A stretch of 64,000 nucleotides of DNA, taken from Neobacillus sp. PS3-40 (GTDB lineage: Bacteria > Bacillota > Bacilli > Bacillales > Cytobacillaceae). The position numbers and the translations under genes were made by a program. The stretch covers positions 1,550,001 through 1,614,000 of the forward strand of contig NZ_CP133266.1 of NCBI RefSeq assembly GCF_030915485.1, written 5' to 3'. The notes beneath the pieces were generated by a model. It was not told the origin of the DNA, did not search any database, and saw only the letters and a list, made by a program, of their open reading frames with translations. Position 1 is the first letter of the stretch. Each line of letters starts with the position of its first letter. Of the stretch, positions 16,737 through 26,766 are shown one piece after another.

Positions 16737-18308
16737 CTACTTTGCACCAGAGCCTACAATGTTTTTAATTTTTTGAAGTTTCCTATATTTTATCTGATTC
16801 ATAAGATTATTTAATAATACATATTTAATATATTGAAATTCTTTATTTCTATAAAATATGACAAGGTAGATGAGGTTAGGTACAAACAAACAAACAATCC
16901 CTCTTATAATTAATGATTTAAAGCTATGACCTGTTACTAGAGCATCGCAAATACTTGTAACAATAAAACACGTAATTACGGTTAGCGCTGCATAGATACC
17001 ATAGTTTAAAAAATAGTTCCAAACAGATTTCTTAAAAATTCTTCTAAAAACGATAAAGGGCTGTGTCCATAGAACTGTACTTATCGTACTCAATGTAGTC
17101 CCCATGAATATTCCCGCCAAACCATAAAATTTTATTAAAACTAGTGATGAAACCAAATTAATAAATCCTTCAAATAATGGAGCATACCTATCTTGGACGA
17201 ATAATCCAGCTTTATTTTTAAATGTAGCTATAGATGTCCTCATCCCATCTAAATAAAAATTTATAAGTATAAAAATAAATGTCAGTTTATTTAAAATGTA
17301 TTGATTCCCAAGCCACCAACGTATGAAAGGCTCTAATAAGTTATATAAAAATATTACGCAAAATGAAAATATCCAAAAGTTTACTAAATACGATACCTTA
17401 AAAATTGAATAGTTCTTCTCATTATTCTCAGTGGCTATTAGGTTACCGACACTGGCCCCAATTCCACCGAGTATTGGATTTAATAAGGCAGATAATTGTC
17501 CCATTATCATTGTATAATTAGAATACAGGCCTACTGAAGCAACGCTGAAAAAAGAAGATATTAATAAATTATCCGTACCGTAAACTATAAAAGCCCCTAT
17601 ATTATGCAGAAACATAGCTTTTATATTTTTTACTAGGTTCTCCTTAGTGCTTTTGTCAATTAAATATTTTTCACTCGTTCGAATATATGAGTATCGTTTA
17701 TTGACGATTCTTCCATTTATCCCATTTTGGATTGCGTAAAGAAATAGTTCTATTGCTAAATATATTATGTAGTTTTTTGTTTCTAAAAGAATGATTATTT
17801 TCGCAATTGTTGTCAATATTTGGAATACAAGATTAACTCTAGCTAATACATATCCTTTTTGATCTGCATTAATCAGAGACCATTTATGAGCATTTAAATA
17901 AGAAATCATATTTTTAGCAATAAAGATACTGTATATTATTGGCATATATGAAATTGATTCACTATGTTTCATTAGAATACCTAAAAATGGATATATACCC
18001 GCACTAATAAATAGAACGATTAGTGCTAAAACTCCATATGCTTTTTTATATAATTGTATCAATGCAATTACTTTTTCCCTGTTATCTTCTGCTAATGGTT
18101 TATATAAATTGTATACAATACTTATACCTATACCACTTTCAGCCAATGCCAATATTGATAAAACATTCGTTAATAATCCATTTATCCCTAAATAATCTAC
18201 TCCCAGTCCATCCAAAAATACCTTTCTAGAAATAAAGCCTAAAATAATAATAATTATCTGACAAAAAATACTTATAGATATATTTTTCATTGAATGAATT
18301 GTTCTCAT
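16737..18308 (-). CDS. oligosaccharide flippase (Wzx/MATE-type polysaccharide transporter)
   Basis: A 523-residue multispanning membrane protein of the Wzx family, which moves undecaprenyl-linked repeat units across the membrane. About 12-14 hydrophobic helices are visible, starting with ISISIFCQIIIIILGFISRK, with the conserved early motif LGVDYLGINGLLTNVLSILALAE. The ATG at 18306-18308 follows AAAGGACT. It is the flippase partner of the EpsG-like polymerase at 33890. Confidence 0.9.
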   Translation of the reverse strand: MRTIHSMKNISISIFCQIIIIILGFISRKVFLDGLGVDYLGINGLLTNVLSILALAESGIGISIVYNLYKPLAEDNREKVIALIQLYKKAYGVLALIVLFISAGIYPFLGILMKHSESISYMPIIYSIFIAKNMISYLNAHKWSLINADQKGYVLARVNLVFQILTTIAKIIILLETKNYIIYLAIELFLYAIQNGINGRIVNKRYSYIRTSEKYLIDKSTKENLVKNIKAMFLHNIGAFIVYGTDNLLISSFFSVASVGLYSNYTMIMGQLSALLNPILGGIGASVGNLIATENNEKNYSIFKVSYLVNFWIFSFCVIFLYNLLEPFIRWWLGNQYILNKLTFIFILINFYLDGMRTSIATFKNKAGLFVQDRYAPLFEGFINLVSSLVLIKFYGLAGIFMGTTLSTISTVLWTQPFIVFRRIFKKSVWNYFLNYGIYAALTVITCFIVTSICDALVTGHSFKSLIIRGIVCLFVPNLIYLVIFYRNKEFQYIKYVLLNNLMNQIKYRKLQKIKNIVGSGAK

Positions 18309-18366
18309 AATTTAGTCCTTTTCTAGCTTATTTCAGAGCAATTTCTTTCTAAAAGATATTCTCTCT

Positions 18367-19542
18367 TTATATTTTTGAAAAATTTAGCAACTTTTGATTA
18401 ACTTGATTTTTAGATAGATTTTCACTCAAATTGTCTCTCACTTTTTTATTATCTATAAGGAATTTTACCCTTTCGAATAATTCTTCTTCACTACAACCGA
18501 CAATAAATCCGGTAATTCCATCCTCAATTTGCTCAAAAGCTCCAATGAAATTGGTTGTAACAATAGGCTTACATAAACATTTTGCCTCAGCTAAAGTGAG
18601 ACAAAAGCCCTCATGTCTCGATGTTTGAACATAAATATCTGATTTAGCTATAAAAGGATAAGGATTAGTTCTTGATCCTAATAAAATAAAATCATGTTTT
18701 AGATTATATTTATCTATTAAGTATTCGTATTCCTTTCTTTGTTTACCCTCACCAATGCAATACCATTTTACAAGATATCCTTCTTTTCGTAATTTATATA
18801 GAACATTTATTGCAAGATCTTGCCCTTTTTCCTTTGCAAGTCTTCCAACCGTCACAATCTTAATACCTTCAAAATCTGAATCAAAATCAACCTTTTTTTT
18901 AGACATTTCTTTAATTGAATCTATTTCGATTATATTTTGAAAAACAGATGATTTACTTCTAATTCCTGGAATTTTTTCAATTAAACGCTTTTTTGCCTCT
19001 TCAGAAACGATTAAAATCTTATCGAATTTTTTGTAAATTCTTTCATGTAACCTCTTATTCATATAATGGTGGGATACATCAAAGTGAACCCAAGAAATTT
19101 TTTTTCTTGCTATTACTTTATTTGCAATATAATAATCAATAACATCGGTGGGGCCTTGATAGGATATTGCAATATCGTATTGATTTAAATTCACCGGAAC
19201 CTCTTTTAGAATATGTTTATAATAACTATATCGACAATCAAAGTGTTTAGAAATTAAGTAAGCAGATAAAAAAGAATGTGTTTTAGCATACATTTTATTT
19301 CGCAAATAACTTTTAATCGTTTTTTGAGGAGGCTGCATCATGATTGGTTTTACTTTCTCAAACCAATTTGCTTCTTCAATCTTTACCCAATCTGGAATAT
19401 ACTCCAGCAATGCTCCCCTTTTTTCTAATAATAATAATGTAATATCATATTTATCTTTTGGAATTACTGATAAAAGGGATAGTAGTGATTTTTCTACACC
19501 GCCTATATTCATATTAGTTATCATAAATAATATTTTCTTCAT
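18367..19542 (-). CDS. GT4-family glycosyltransferase
   Basis: A 391-residue GT-B retaining glycosyltransferase. The N-terminal NMNIGGVEKSLLSLLSV motif, the donor-binding VGRLAKEKGQDLAINVLYKL, and the C-terminal QTSRHEGFCLTLAEAKCL (EX7E region) are intact. It closely resembles the next gene upstream (19607-20803), so the two look like a tandem duplication. The ribosome site is GGGGGA. Sugar and linkage are unknown. Confidence 0.92.
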   Translation of the reverse strand: MKKILFMITNMNIGGVEKSLLSLLSVIPKDKYDITLLLLEKRGALLEYIPDWVKIEEANWFEKVKPIMMQPPQKTIKSYLRNKMYAKTHSFLSAYLISKHFDCRYSYYKHILKEVPVNLNQYDIAISYQGPTDVIDYYIANKVIARKKISWVHFDVSHHYMNKRLHERIYKKFDKILIVSEEAKKRLIEKIPGIRSKSSVFQNIIEIDSIKEMSKKKVDFDSDFEGIKIVTVGRLAKEKGQDLAINVLYKLRKEGYLVKWYCIGEGKQRKEYEYLIDKYNLKHDFILLGSRTNPYPFIAKSDIYVQTSRHEGFCLTLAEAKCLCKPIVTTNFIGAFEQIEDGITGFIVGCSEEELFERVKFLIDNKKVRDNLSENLSKNQVNQKLLNFSKI

Positions 19543-19570
19543 GTTATTCCCCCAAATATCAATAAGAAAT

Positions 19571-19608
19571 AAAAAAGACCATTCCCAATTACTTTGGTTA
19601 TGATCTTT
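19571..19608 (-). terminator. terminator-like hairpin between two GT4 genes
   Basis: On the minus strand AAAGATCAT (19600-19608) pairs with ATGGTCTTT (19574-19582) with one wobble, followed by TTTTTTATTTC. It overlaps the stop codon of the upstream glycosyltransferase. Both neighbours are in the same operon, so it is an intra-operon terminator candidate. Confidence 0.45.
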
Positions 19609-20803
19609 AACAAATATCTGTAAATTTGTATAATTTTAATATTTCTTTTGTAGTATCAATAATCTCGTTTTGAAGATTTCCTTTAATTTTATTTTTTAAT
19701 TTTATATCAGTCAATAATCGTTTTATCGTTTCATAAATTTGATCCTGTTCGCAATTTACAATGAAACCTGTTTGATTATTGACTATTTGCTCATTTGCGC
19801 CTGTAAAATTTGTACTTATAATAGGATTATCAAAGCATCTTGCTTCTGAAAGTGTTATACAAAAGCCTTCATGCCGTGAGGACTGGACATATATACCACA
19901 CTGTTTCATAAATGGGTATGGATTGGCATTAGCGCCTAGAAGGATATAGTCATTTTCAACATCATACATTTTTATGAGTTTTTCATACTCTTTTCTAGCA
20001 CTTCCCTCACCTATACAATACCATCTTATATTATATCCCTCTTTTTTAAGTCTCGCTAATACAGGAATAGTCAAATCTTGACCCTTTTCTTTGCTTAAAC
20101 GCCCTACTGTTAATATTCTAATCCCTTTAAATTGATCATTAAATCCAATCCCTTCACAAGACTTTTCCTTAATTGAATCAGAAGAAATAATATTAAAGAA
20201 TACTTCTGTCTTTTCTTGAAGGTTAGGCAAAATATTAAGAAGTTTATTTCTCCCCTCGTTCGAGACGACAAAAATCCTATCAAACTTACTATATATTCTA
20301 GAAGCAAATTTCCTGTTAAAACCTATTTTAGAAATATCAAAATGAATCCACTGAATCTTCTTTTTAGCCTTTACTTTCTTTATTATAAAATAGCTAATGA
20401 AGTCCATTGGACCAGCATAAGCCACAGCAACATCGAATTCATTGTTCATTCCAGGGTATTTATGTAAAACATACTTATAAAGGAGGCTTCTGTCTTGGAG
20501 AGCTTTTGAAATTAATATTAAGAAGAAAAATATAGCTGCTTTAACTATCTTTCTTCCTTTAAGCAATTCAAAAATTGTTATTAATGGTGGATTATTTAAA
20601 ATTGATTTGATATTCTTATATTCATTTAAATATTGAATAGTTACTCCTTGGGGAATTGAATTTAGCAATCCACCATATTCTTCAAGCATTAATAATGTAA
20701 TATCGAATTTATTCCTAGGTATTATGGAAAGCATGTTAAGTAACGCTTTTTCAGTTCCACCAACATTCATACTAATAACCATAAATAATATTTTTGCCCT
20801 CAT
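19607..20803 (-). CDS. GT4-family glycosyltransferase (paralogue of the following gene)
   Basis: A 398-residue GT4 enzyme with SMNVGGTEKALLNMLSIIP, VGRLSKEKGQDLTIPVLARL and QSSRHEGFCITLSEARCF. Long stretches align with the 18367-19542 product (for example RWYCIGEG and NPYPFM). AAGGAG lies 6 nt upstream of the ATG. It stands 17 nt after the preceding glycosyltransferase gene. Confidence 0.92.
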   Translation of the reverse strand: MRAKILFMVISMNVGGTEKALLNMLSIIPRNKFDITLLMLEEYGGLLNSIPQGVTIQYLNEYKNIKSILNNPPLITIFELLKGRKIVKAAIFFFLILISKALQDRSLLYKYVLHKYPGMNNEFDVAVAYAGPMDFISYFIIKKVKAKKKIQWIHFDISKIGFNRKFASRIYSKFDRIFVVSNEGRNKLLNILPNLQEKTEVFFNIISSDSIKEKSCEGIGFNDQFKGIRILTVGRLSKEKGQDLTIPVLARLKKEGYNIRWYCIGEGSARKEYEKLIKMYDVENDYILLGANANPYPFMKQCGIYVQSSRHEGFCITLSEARCFDNPIISTNFTGANEQIVNNQTGFIVNCEQDQIYETIKRLLTDIKLKNKIKGNLQNEIIDTTKEILKLYKFTDIC

Positions 20804-20820
20804 GAATTCTCCTTTCAGGG

Positions 20821-22017
20821 TTAATGTTGCCCTATTAGTCTACTAAATTTCTCAAGTTCTTCAATATTGCCTTTTTTTTCGAACATCAAGTATTTTGCAA
20901 TATTTTCTCTTAATAAATGATTATTTATTAATTTTAATATCCCCTCAAAAACTGCAGTTCCGTTCATCTCAACTACTAGTCCATTTTTTTGATCTATCAT
21001 TTGATTGTACACAGCATCAAACTTTGTTGTAACTACTGGTATATTCAGTATTCGTGCTTCTGCAATAGCTAGCCCAAATCCCTCAAAACGTGATGTTTGT
21101 ACATAAATATCCGCGTCTTTAATAAATGGATAAGGATTTTTTTTAACTCCTAATAATATGAAATTATCTGAGAGATTATTTTGTTTAATATAATCTTCTA
21201 TTTCCTTTTTTAATGGTCCCTTTCCTAATACATACCATTTAAATTTTATATTACTTTCTTTTAGTTTCTTACACGCTTCCAATGCAATATCGTATCCCTT
21301 TTGATAAGCTAATCTGCCTATCGTCAAAATCTTTAAACCATCAAAATTATCATCATAACTTTGGCCATAGTTCGCCATCATAGAAATAATATTTGGATTA
21401 TTTATATCGTATATGACCTCTACCTTTTCTCTTATATTAGGGAATGTTTCCAAAATAATGTCTTTTGTAGTGTCAGATACAGCAACAATTTTATCAAACA
21501 AATCATAAAATTTCTTTTGAAAATGTTTTTCATTTTCATCTAAACGATAACTTACATTTACCCATGCATATTTCCTTTGAGCTTTTACCTTTTCAGCTAC
21601 ATAAAAAGTTGGAATTCCTTGTGCATAACTTATAGCAATATCATATATTTTAGGATTACTCTCAATAACTCTAGATATATTTTCCCAGTATATCCTGGCT
21701 TTCTGAGCATTACTATATTTTTTCTTTCTAATATTAATAGAATATTTTATTCTAAAAAATAACATTTTAAATTCCAAATTGCGAATAGAGTACTTAATAG
21801 CATTTTTTAAATTTAACGCTGCAAAATCTGTGTACTTGAGAGGCGTTAAAATTTCCACTTTTTCAGGTACTAATTCTTCCAGATCCCCCCCATGCCCAAA
21901 TAGCATCAAATCAACATTGTACGCAGAATAATCTAAAAGGGACAGCAGTGTAACCAAACTTTTTTCAGCCCCAGCACAGTGTAATGAATCTATAACAAAT
22001 AATAAGTTTTTTTTCAT
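20821..22017 (-). CDS. GT4-family glycosyltransferase
   Basis: A 398-residue GT-B enzyme of the same subgroup: LHCAGAEKSLVTLLSLL, IGRLAYQKGYDIALEACKKL and QTSRFEGFGLAIAEARIL. It is more distant from the two following paralogues than they are from each other. The ribosome site is TTGGAGAT. It lies 22 nt after the GT2 gene upstream. Confidence 0.92.
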   Translation of the reverse strand: MKKNLLFVIDSLHCAGAEKSLVTLLSLLDYSAYNVDLMLFGHGGDLEELVPEKVEILTPLKYTDFAALNLKNAIKYSIRNLEFKMLFFRIKYSINIRKKKYSNAQKARIYWENISRVIESNPKIYDIAISYAQGIPTFYVAEKVKAQRKYAWVNVSYRLDENEKHFQKKFYDLFDKIVAVSDTTKDIILETFPNIREKVEVIYDINNPNIISMMANYGQSYDDNFDGLKILTIGRLAYQKGYDIALEACKKLKESNIKFKWYVLGKGPLKKEIEDYIKQNNLSDNFILLGVKKNPYPFIKDADIYVQTSRFEGFGLAIAEARILNIPVVTTKFDAVYNQMIDQKNGLVVEMNGTAVFEGILKLINNHLLRENIAKYLMFEKKGNIEELEKFSRLIGQH

Positions 22018-22039
22018 TATTTGATCTCCAATTTTTGCT

Positions 22040-23023
22040 CTATTCTTTATTCCAATTGATAATGAAAGAATAAAAAGATGGATTTATTACGAATGAGACT
22101 AATAATACTTTTTGTTTCCAGCTTATTAGTGGATTTCTTAACATAAGAACCAAACTCATATTCGATTTCTTTTTTAGCGTCTTTAATTCTTTATTACCGT
22201 CGGTAATATCAGATTTAGCTTTGTAATAGTACCATAAGAATACGTCCATAAAATGTCTTTGGGCTAGATAATATAAGTTATATTGTTTGATAGTTCTAAA
22301 ATAATGAGCTCTTTCCTTTAGTGCATAAACTCTATCAAATTTTTTAGTTGAGAAGGGGGATCCTACAATACTATTTGATCTTTGAACATAATAGTATAAC
22401 TTTTCTGGTATTATGGTTATTTTTTTACAATCATAAAGAACCTTATGTGCTATGAATTCATCTTCAAAAATTTTACCCTCTTCAAATTTTGAACCATTAA
22501 ACAGATATCTTTTATATAACTTATTACACGCAATTACCCACTTATCACGATCACTTATTTTAGGATCGTATAATTGATGCAGCGCTTGTATATTTGTGAA
22601 ATGTTGGACACTATATTCTTTTTCACATTTTGTCTTTTGATGATTTTCATCTTCCGTTACCTTCTCAAAGTCACACACTATTACATCTGATGAATGAATA
22701 ATTGCATTATGGTATAAAATTTCAAACATTTCTTCATCAATATAGTCATCACCATCGATAAATGAAATGTATTCTCCTTTAGCAACCTCTATTCCTGCGT
22801 TTCTCGCTGAAGATAATCCTCCATTTTGTTTATGAATTACTTTAATTCTATCATCCGTTTTTGCATACTGATCACAAATACTCCCACATTTATCAGGTGA
22901 GCCGTCGTTTACAAGGATAAGTTCAAAGTCGGTGAATGTTTGGGCTAATATGGAATTAATACATTTATGTAAAAATGATTCTACTTTGTAAATAGGGACA
23001 ATAATACTTATTTTCAATTTCAT
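22040..23023 (-). CDS. GT2-family glycosyltransferase
   Basis: A 327-residue GT-A inverting glycosyltransferase: ISIIVPIYKVESFLHKCINS, LILVNDGSPDKCGSICDQYA, GLSSARNAGIEVAKGEYISF and the DXD-type FIDGDDYIDEE. The ATG at 23021-23023 has AAAGGATT upstream; a longer frame starting at 23068 lacks a ribosome site. It is similar to the neighbouring GT2 proteins at 23074 and 25736. Confidence 0.92.
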   Translation of the reverse strand: MKLKISIIVPIYKVESFLHKCINSILAQTFTDFELILVNDGSPDKCGSICDQYAKTDDRIKVIHKQNGGLSSARNAGIEVAKGEYISFIDGDDYIDEEMFEILYHNAIIHSSDVIVCDFEKVTEDENHQKTKCEKEYSVQHFTNIQALHQLYDPKISDRDKWVIACNKLYKRYLFNGSKFEEGKIFEDEFIAHKVLYDCKKITIIPEKLYYYVQRSNSIVGSPFSTKKFDRVYALKERAHYFRTIKQYNLYYLAQRHFMDVFLWYYYKAKSDITDGNKELKTLKKKSNMSLVLMLRNPLISWKQKVLLVSFVINPSFYSFIINWNKE

Positions 23024-23073
23024 ATTTATAATCCTTTTTACTATTTTTTTATTTAAACCCAATTCCATTTCTA

Positions 23074-24069
23074 CTATTGAAATTTAAGACGCATTCTACT
23101 TAATAGTTTCCTCGAACTATTCGAACAGAATAATAATATGAAACTATAATTTATCAAAGAAAGGATAAATTTATACCTTATGGATAAAGAGTCATTCTTT
23201 AAGATCTGTTTATAATATTTTCTAACTAGACGCTGAATAATAAATAAATATGATCCCCTTTTTTCCTTGTTTTCAACTTGATCAAGAATATAAAAAATAT
23301 TATCAACAGAACTATACGCAAAACAACTTATAAATTCCCTAGATAGCTTAGGATAATTTTGATTCATAAATGATAGAATTTCTTCCCATCCAATAAATGC
23401 ATCCAATCTTTTTTCGTTAAATTTAGAAGTCAATATACTATTCTCTCTTTTCACATATACGTATCCTTTATAGTTCGTATAAACAGCTTTATTAGAATTA
23501 GAAAAGAGTTTATAAGTTGTTGATAAGTCTTCATGTATTCTGCCTTCTGGAAACAAGATATTATCGAAGCAAGTCTTCCTAAATAGTTTATTACACACAG
23601 AAAACCTGTATAAATTTCCAAGAAAGAGTTGTCTCATCGCCTCTTGATTATCCATTACTTTATTAAATTCTGCCTCAATCTTGTTGGTTAACTTTCCCTT
23701 AATTTCTCTTTCAAATTTACAAATCGAAATATCACTTTCCGTTTCTCTACATAACCTATAAAGTTCATAATACATATTTACATCAATATAATCATCCCCA
23801 TCCACGAATCCAATAAATTCACCCTTCGCAATTTTAATCCCTGCATTCCTAGCGGAACTAAGCCCGCCATTCCTTTTATGAATAACCTTGACCCTATTAT
23901 CTTTTGTTGCATATTCATCACTAATGCTGCCACTTTTATCTGTTGATCCATCATTAACGATGATAATTTCAAAATTAGTAAAAGTTTGCTTAAGAATACT
24001 ATCTATACATTTTTTTAAATATTGTTCAGTATTATAAACAGGTACAATAATACTTATTACAGGTTCCAT
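23074..24069 (-). CDS. GT2-family glycosyltransferase
   Basis: A 331-residue GT-A enzyme with ISIIVPVYNTEQYLKKCIDS, IIIVNDGSTDKSGSISDEYA and FVDGDDYIDVN. Its first 110 residues are very similar to the 22040-23023 product, while the C-terminal acceptor half differs, as expected for enzymes adding different sugars. It follows tagD by 20 nt. Confidence 0.92.
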   Translation of the reverse strand: MEPVISIIVPVYNTEQYLKKCIDSILKQTFTNFEIIIVNDGSTDKSGSISDEYATKDNRVKVIHKRNGGLSSARNAGIKIAKGEFIGFVDGDDYIDVNMYYELYRLCRETESDISICKFEREIKGKLTNKIEAEFNKVMDNQEAMRQLFLGNLYRFSVCNKLFRKTCFDNILFPEGRIHEDLSTTYKLFSNSNKAVYTNYKGYVYVKRENSILTSKFNEKRLDAFIGWEEILSFMNQNYPKLSREFISCFAYSSVDNIFYILDQVENKEKRGSYLFIIQRLVRKYYKQILKNDSLSIRYKFILSLINYSFILLFCSNSSRKLLSRMRLKFQ

Positions 24070-24089
24070 AAATTTTTACATCCGTTTCA

Positions 24090-24506
24090 TTAAATTTTTA
24101 TTTTTTCCTTTACGATCGTTGATGAAATTCCCTGTGTATATGGAAAATAAACCAGCTTCACTCCCACTTCAGAAAATTTCTTTTCAACATCATTAAATAA
24201 TGGCATTCCCTTCCAATCGTCACCAACAAACATGACGTCAAAATTCAAATGGGTCCAAGCCTCAAACTTATCTCTATTAATTTGTGGAATAACCTTATCT
24301 ACATATTTGATTCCCTCTAAAATAGCCATTCTATCGATATGGGATATAACAGGTTTCTTTTTTTTATATTTCATTACCAACTCATCTGTACTTACTCCTA
24401 CTATTAAATATTCACATTGCTCTTTTGCTCTTTTCAAAATATTTAGATGGCCAACATGGAATAAATCAAATACTCCCGTTGTATACCCTACTTTATACCG
24501 CTTCAT
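24090..24506 (-). CDS. tagD: glycerol-3-phosphate cytidylyltransferase
   Basis: A 138-residue TagD/TarD enzyme making CDP-glycerol from CTP and glycerol 3-phosphate. The nucleotidyltransferase motifs are complete: GVFDLFHVGHLNIL (HxGH), VGDDWKG and the QGISST signature that replaces RTxGISTT. Its start overlaps the end of the CDP-glycerol glycerophosphotransferase gene by 14 nt, which suggests translational coupling and local supply of CDP-glycerol for the two transferases in the operon. It could be a second, dedicated copy beside a wall teichoic acid set elsewhere. Confidence 0.93.
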   Translation of the reverse strand: MKRYKVGYTTGVFDLFHVGHLNILKRAKEQCEYLIVGVSTDELVMKYKKKKPVISHIDRMAILEGIKYVDKVIPQINRDKFEAWTHLNFDVMFVGDDWKGMPLFNDVEKKFSEVGVKLVYFPYTQGISSTIVKEKIKI

Positions 24507-25692
24507 AAGTAATTCCTCTTTTCTTTTTATTAAAACAAATTTGTTCTATCCTGTTACTCAATAATTCACAAGCCTTTCCTTCTTCAAAAGAACCTACTTT
24601 TTCTAAAAAATCAGATAAATCCCGAATATATTTTTCAGCATTAAAATGAGCGATCATTTCTAAAAACTCTTGATTACTTGTCGCAGTGATAAAGGGTAAC
24701 TCCGATAGATCAAAATATAATGGTCTATCTTGATTTGTATATTCAAATAAATCAGGAACATAAAGAAAACAGGGACGTTGTGTAATAGAAAAGTCAAATA
24801 TAAGTGATGAATAATCAGAAATTAAAACATCAGAAATACTTAATAATTCTTGTATATCATCGTAATTTGTTACATCTTTAACGACTTGCGATCTTCCACA
24901 TATTTTTCTAGATTGGGATATCATATGTGGATGAAATTTAACAAGAAAGACCCATTTTCCTCCAAAACTTTTCATCAATTCTCTCTGGATTCCTGCATAA
25001 TCCAAGTTATAAATTTCAAAACTACCACTCTTTCTAAATGTAGGTGCATATAGAACAACCTTATAATCTGCAGGTATATTCAATTTGTTTAGTATCTTCT
25101 TTCTCAACGCTGAATTTTCTTGAAAAAGAAGATCATTTCGTGGAGTTCCATATTCCAAAATTTCGCCATTATACCAAAAGGATTTTTTGAAAATTTTCGT
25201 ACTAAACTCACATCCAGAAATAAGTAGATCTATTTTTTTAGAGTCCTTTTTAGCCATTTCAACATATTGCTCCGGTAATACTGTTTCTGCATCTTTTTCA
25301 ATTTGTTTTAAACGTAAAGAGCTATGCCATGTTTGAATATAAAATTGACCTTTTCTTTTTTGGAACAGATCTGTTGTTCTAAAATTGGTAATAATAATTT
25401 TGGAGGTACATAGTTCATAAAAATACCTTAGAGACATTGTTTTAACTTCTCTAATTCCTGATATCGTCCGTTTATTAGATACGTCATCGAAGGTCCAAAC
25501 AAGATCAAATTTGTCTTTCGGGTAATTATTGAGTATATACTCTGAAATATATTTAGGATTGCATCCGTATTGATTCCCATAGTAACTAAACAAAAAGATT
25601 TTGTTATTTTTTATAGGCAGGCAATTAAATATAAAAATAAGCATTAGAGAAATACTTTTTTTGATTACTATAGTAATATTTTTAAGTGACAA
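24493..25692 (-). CDS. CDP-glycerol glycerophosphotransferase family protein (proximal copy)
   Basis: A 399-residue TagB/TagF-type transferase. Seen: QTWHSSLRLKQIEKDAE, VVLYAPTFRKSG, VKFHPHM and LISDYSSLIFDFSITQRP. The start is TTG at 25690-25692, 9 nt from a strong GGGGGAG site. It shares its 3' end with tagD. It is shorter than TagF polymerases (about 740), so it more likely adds single glycerol phosphates or acts as a primase than as a long-chain polymerase. Confidence 0.9.
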   Translation of the reverse strand: MSLKNITIVIKKSISLMLIFIFNCLPIKNNKIFLFSYYGNQYGCNPKYISEYILNNYPKDKFDLVWTFDDVSNKRTISGIREVKTMSLRYFYELCTSKIIITNFRTTDLFQKRKGQFYIQTWHSSLRLKQIEKDAETVLPEQYVEMAKKDSKKIDLLISGCEFSTKIFKKSFWYNGEILEYGTPRNDLLFQENSALRKKILNKLNIPADYKVVLYAPTFRKSGSFEIYNLDYAGIQRELMKSFGGKWVFLVKFHPHMISQSRKICGRSQVVKDVTNYDDIQELLSISDVLISDYSSLIFDFSITQRPCFLYVPDLFEYTNQDRPLYFDLSELPFITATSNQEFLEMIAHFNAEKYIRDLSDFLEKVGSFEEGKACELLSNRIEQICFNKKKRGITYEAV

Positions 25693-25735
25693 AACAAAAA
25701 ACTCCCCCTTCCTGTAAAGAGTCTTATCTATTTCT

Positions 25736-26764
25736 CTAAAGATTGGTTTTTTCTAACCCTTTAGGTATTGGACATATCCCTAACCTTCTAAAAATTTTTC
25801 TTAAAATAAGAAAAAAAATATTAAAATAAGGGTGGATAGAAAACAAAATAAGCTGCACTTTCAAGTTATTATCTTTTCCCGCAGCATTTTTAAATTTGTT
25901 AAGGTTAGTTTTGATGTATTGCTGTAATTCTCTTCTATGAACTCCTTCTTTATCTTTTTTTCTATTTATTAAAAGTAAGTTATAGTGAATAAGAATATTG
26001 TTTAAAAGTACTTTATTGGCTTGAATTGATAATTCTTTGTAATGTTCCTCTATAAAACATTGCCTTTCCTTTAACCCTAAAATCATATCTAAGTTTTTTG
26101 GAGTATAGGTAGTAACGATGCTGTCGCTCCGTTGAAAATAATAGCAAAGAGGTTGATTTAAAATAACATACGTATTTACACGGTGCATAACTTTATGGGC
26201 CCAAAATACATCTTCAAATAAGACTCCTTCTTTAAATGGAATATCCTTTATAACATTCATTTTATAAAGCTTTCCCCATGCAAAATTCTTGACCCTTTCA
26301 TTCACAACTAACTCAGCCATTAAAGATTTATTATCTAAAACAATTGGAGGACTTTCCTTTTGATAAAACCTATTATCAAAAAGGAAATGATCATCATAGG
26401 CATAATAAAAAGCTGATTGAACAACATCAGCTTTAAACTCATTACTAATATTCAGCATTTTCTCAATCATATTTTTTTCAAGCCAATCGTCACTATCTAC
26501 AAATAAGGTGAAATCACCAGTTGCAAGCTCCATTCCTGAATTTCTTGCACTAGATAATCCCCCATTTTTTTTATGATTAACTTTTATGCGGCAATCATTC
26601 TGCGCATACTCATCTGCAATCTTGCCACAGTTGTCAGGTGATCCATCATCCACTAATATAATTTCTAAATTCGTGTATGTTTGATTTACAATAGTATCTA
26701 GGCATCTATTAAGATATTTTTCAACCTTATAAATAGGAACTACAATACTTACTTTAGGATACAT
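25736..26764 (-). CDS. GT2-family glycosyltransferase
   Basis: A 342-residue GT-A enzyme with VSIVVPIYKVEKYLNRCLDT, IILVDDGSPDNCGKIADEYA and FVDSDDWLEKN. AGGAG lies 13 nt from the ATG, overlapping the end of the SinR-like gene two bases upstream. It is related to the two GT2 genes further on. Confidence 0.92.
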   Translation of the reverse strand: MYPKVSIVVPIYKVEKYLNRCLDTIVNQTYTNLEIILVDDGSPDNCGKIADEYAQNDCRIKVNHKKNGGLSSARNSGMELATGDFTLFVDSDDWLEKNMIEKMLNISNEFKADVVQSAFYYAYDDHFLFDNRFYQKESPPIVLDNKSLMAELVVNERVKNFAWGKLYKMNVIKDIPFKEGVLFEDVFWAHKVMHRVNTYVILNQPLCYYFQRSDSIVTTYTPKNLDMILGLKERQCFIEEHYKELSIQANKVLLNNILIHYNLLLINRKKDKEGVHRRELQQYIKTNLNKFKNAAGKDNNLKVQLILFSIHPYFNIFFLILRKIFRRLGICPIPKGLEKTNL

Positions 26765-26766
26765 AA

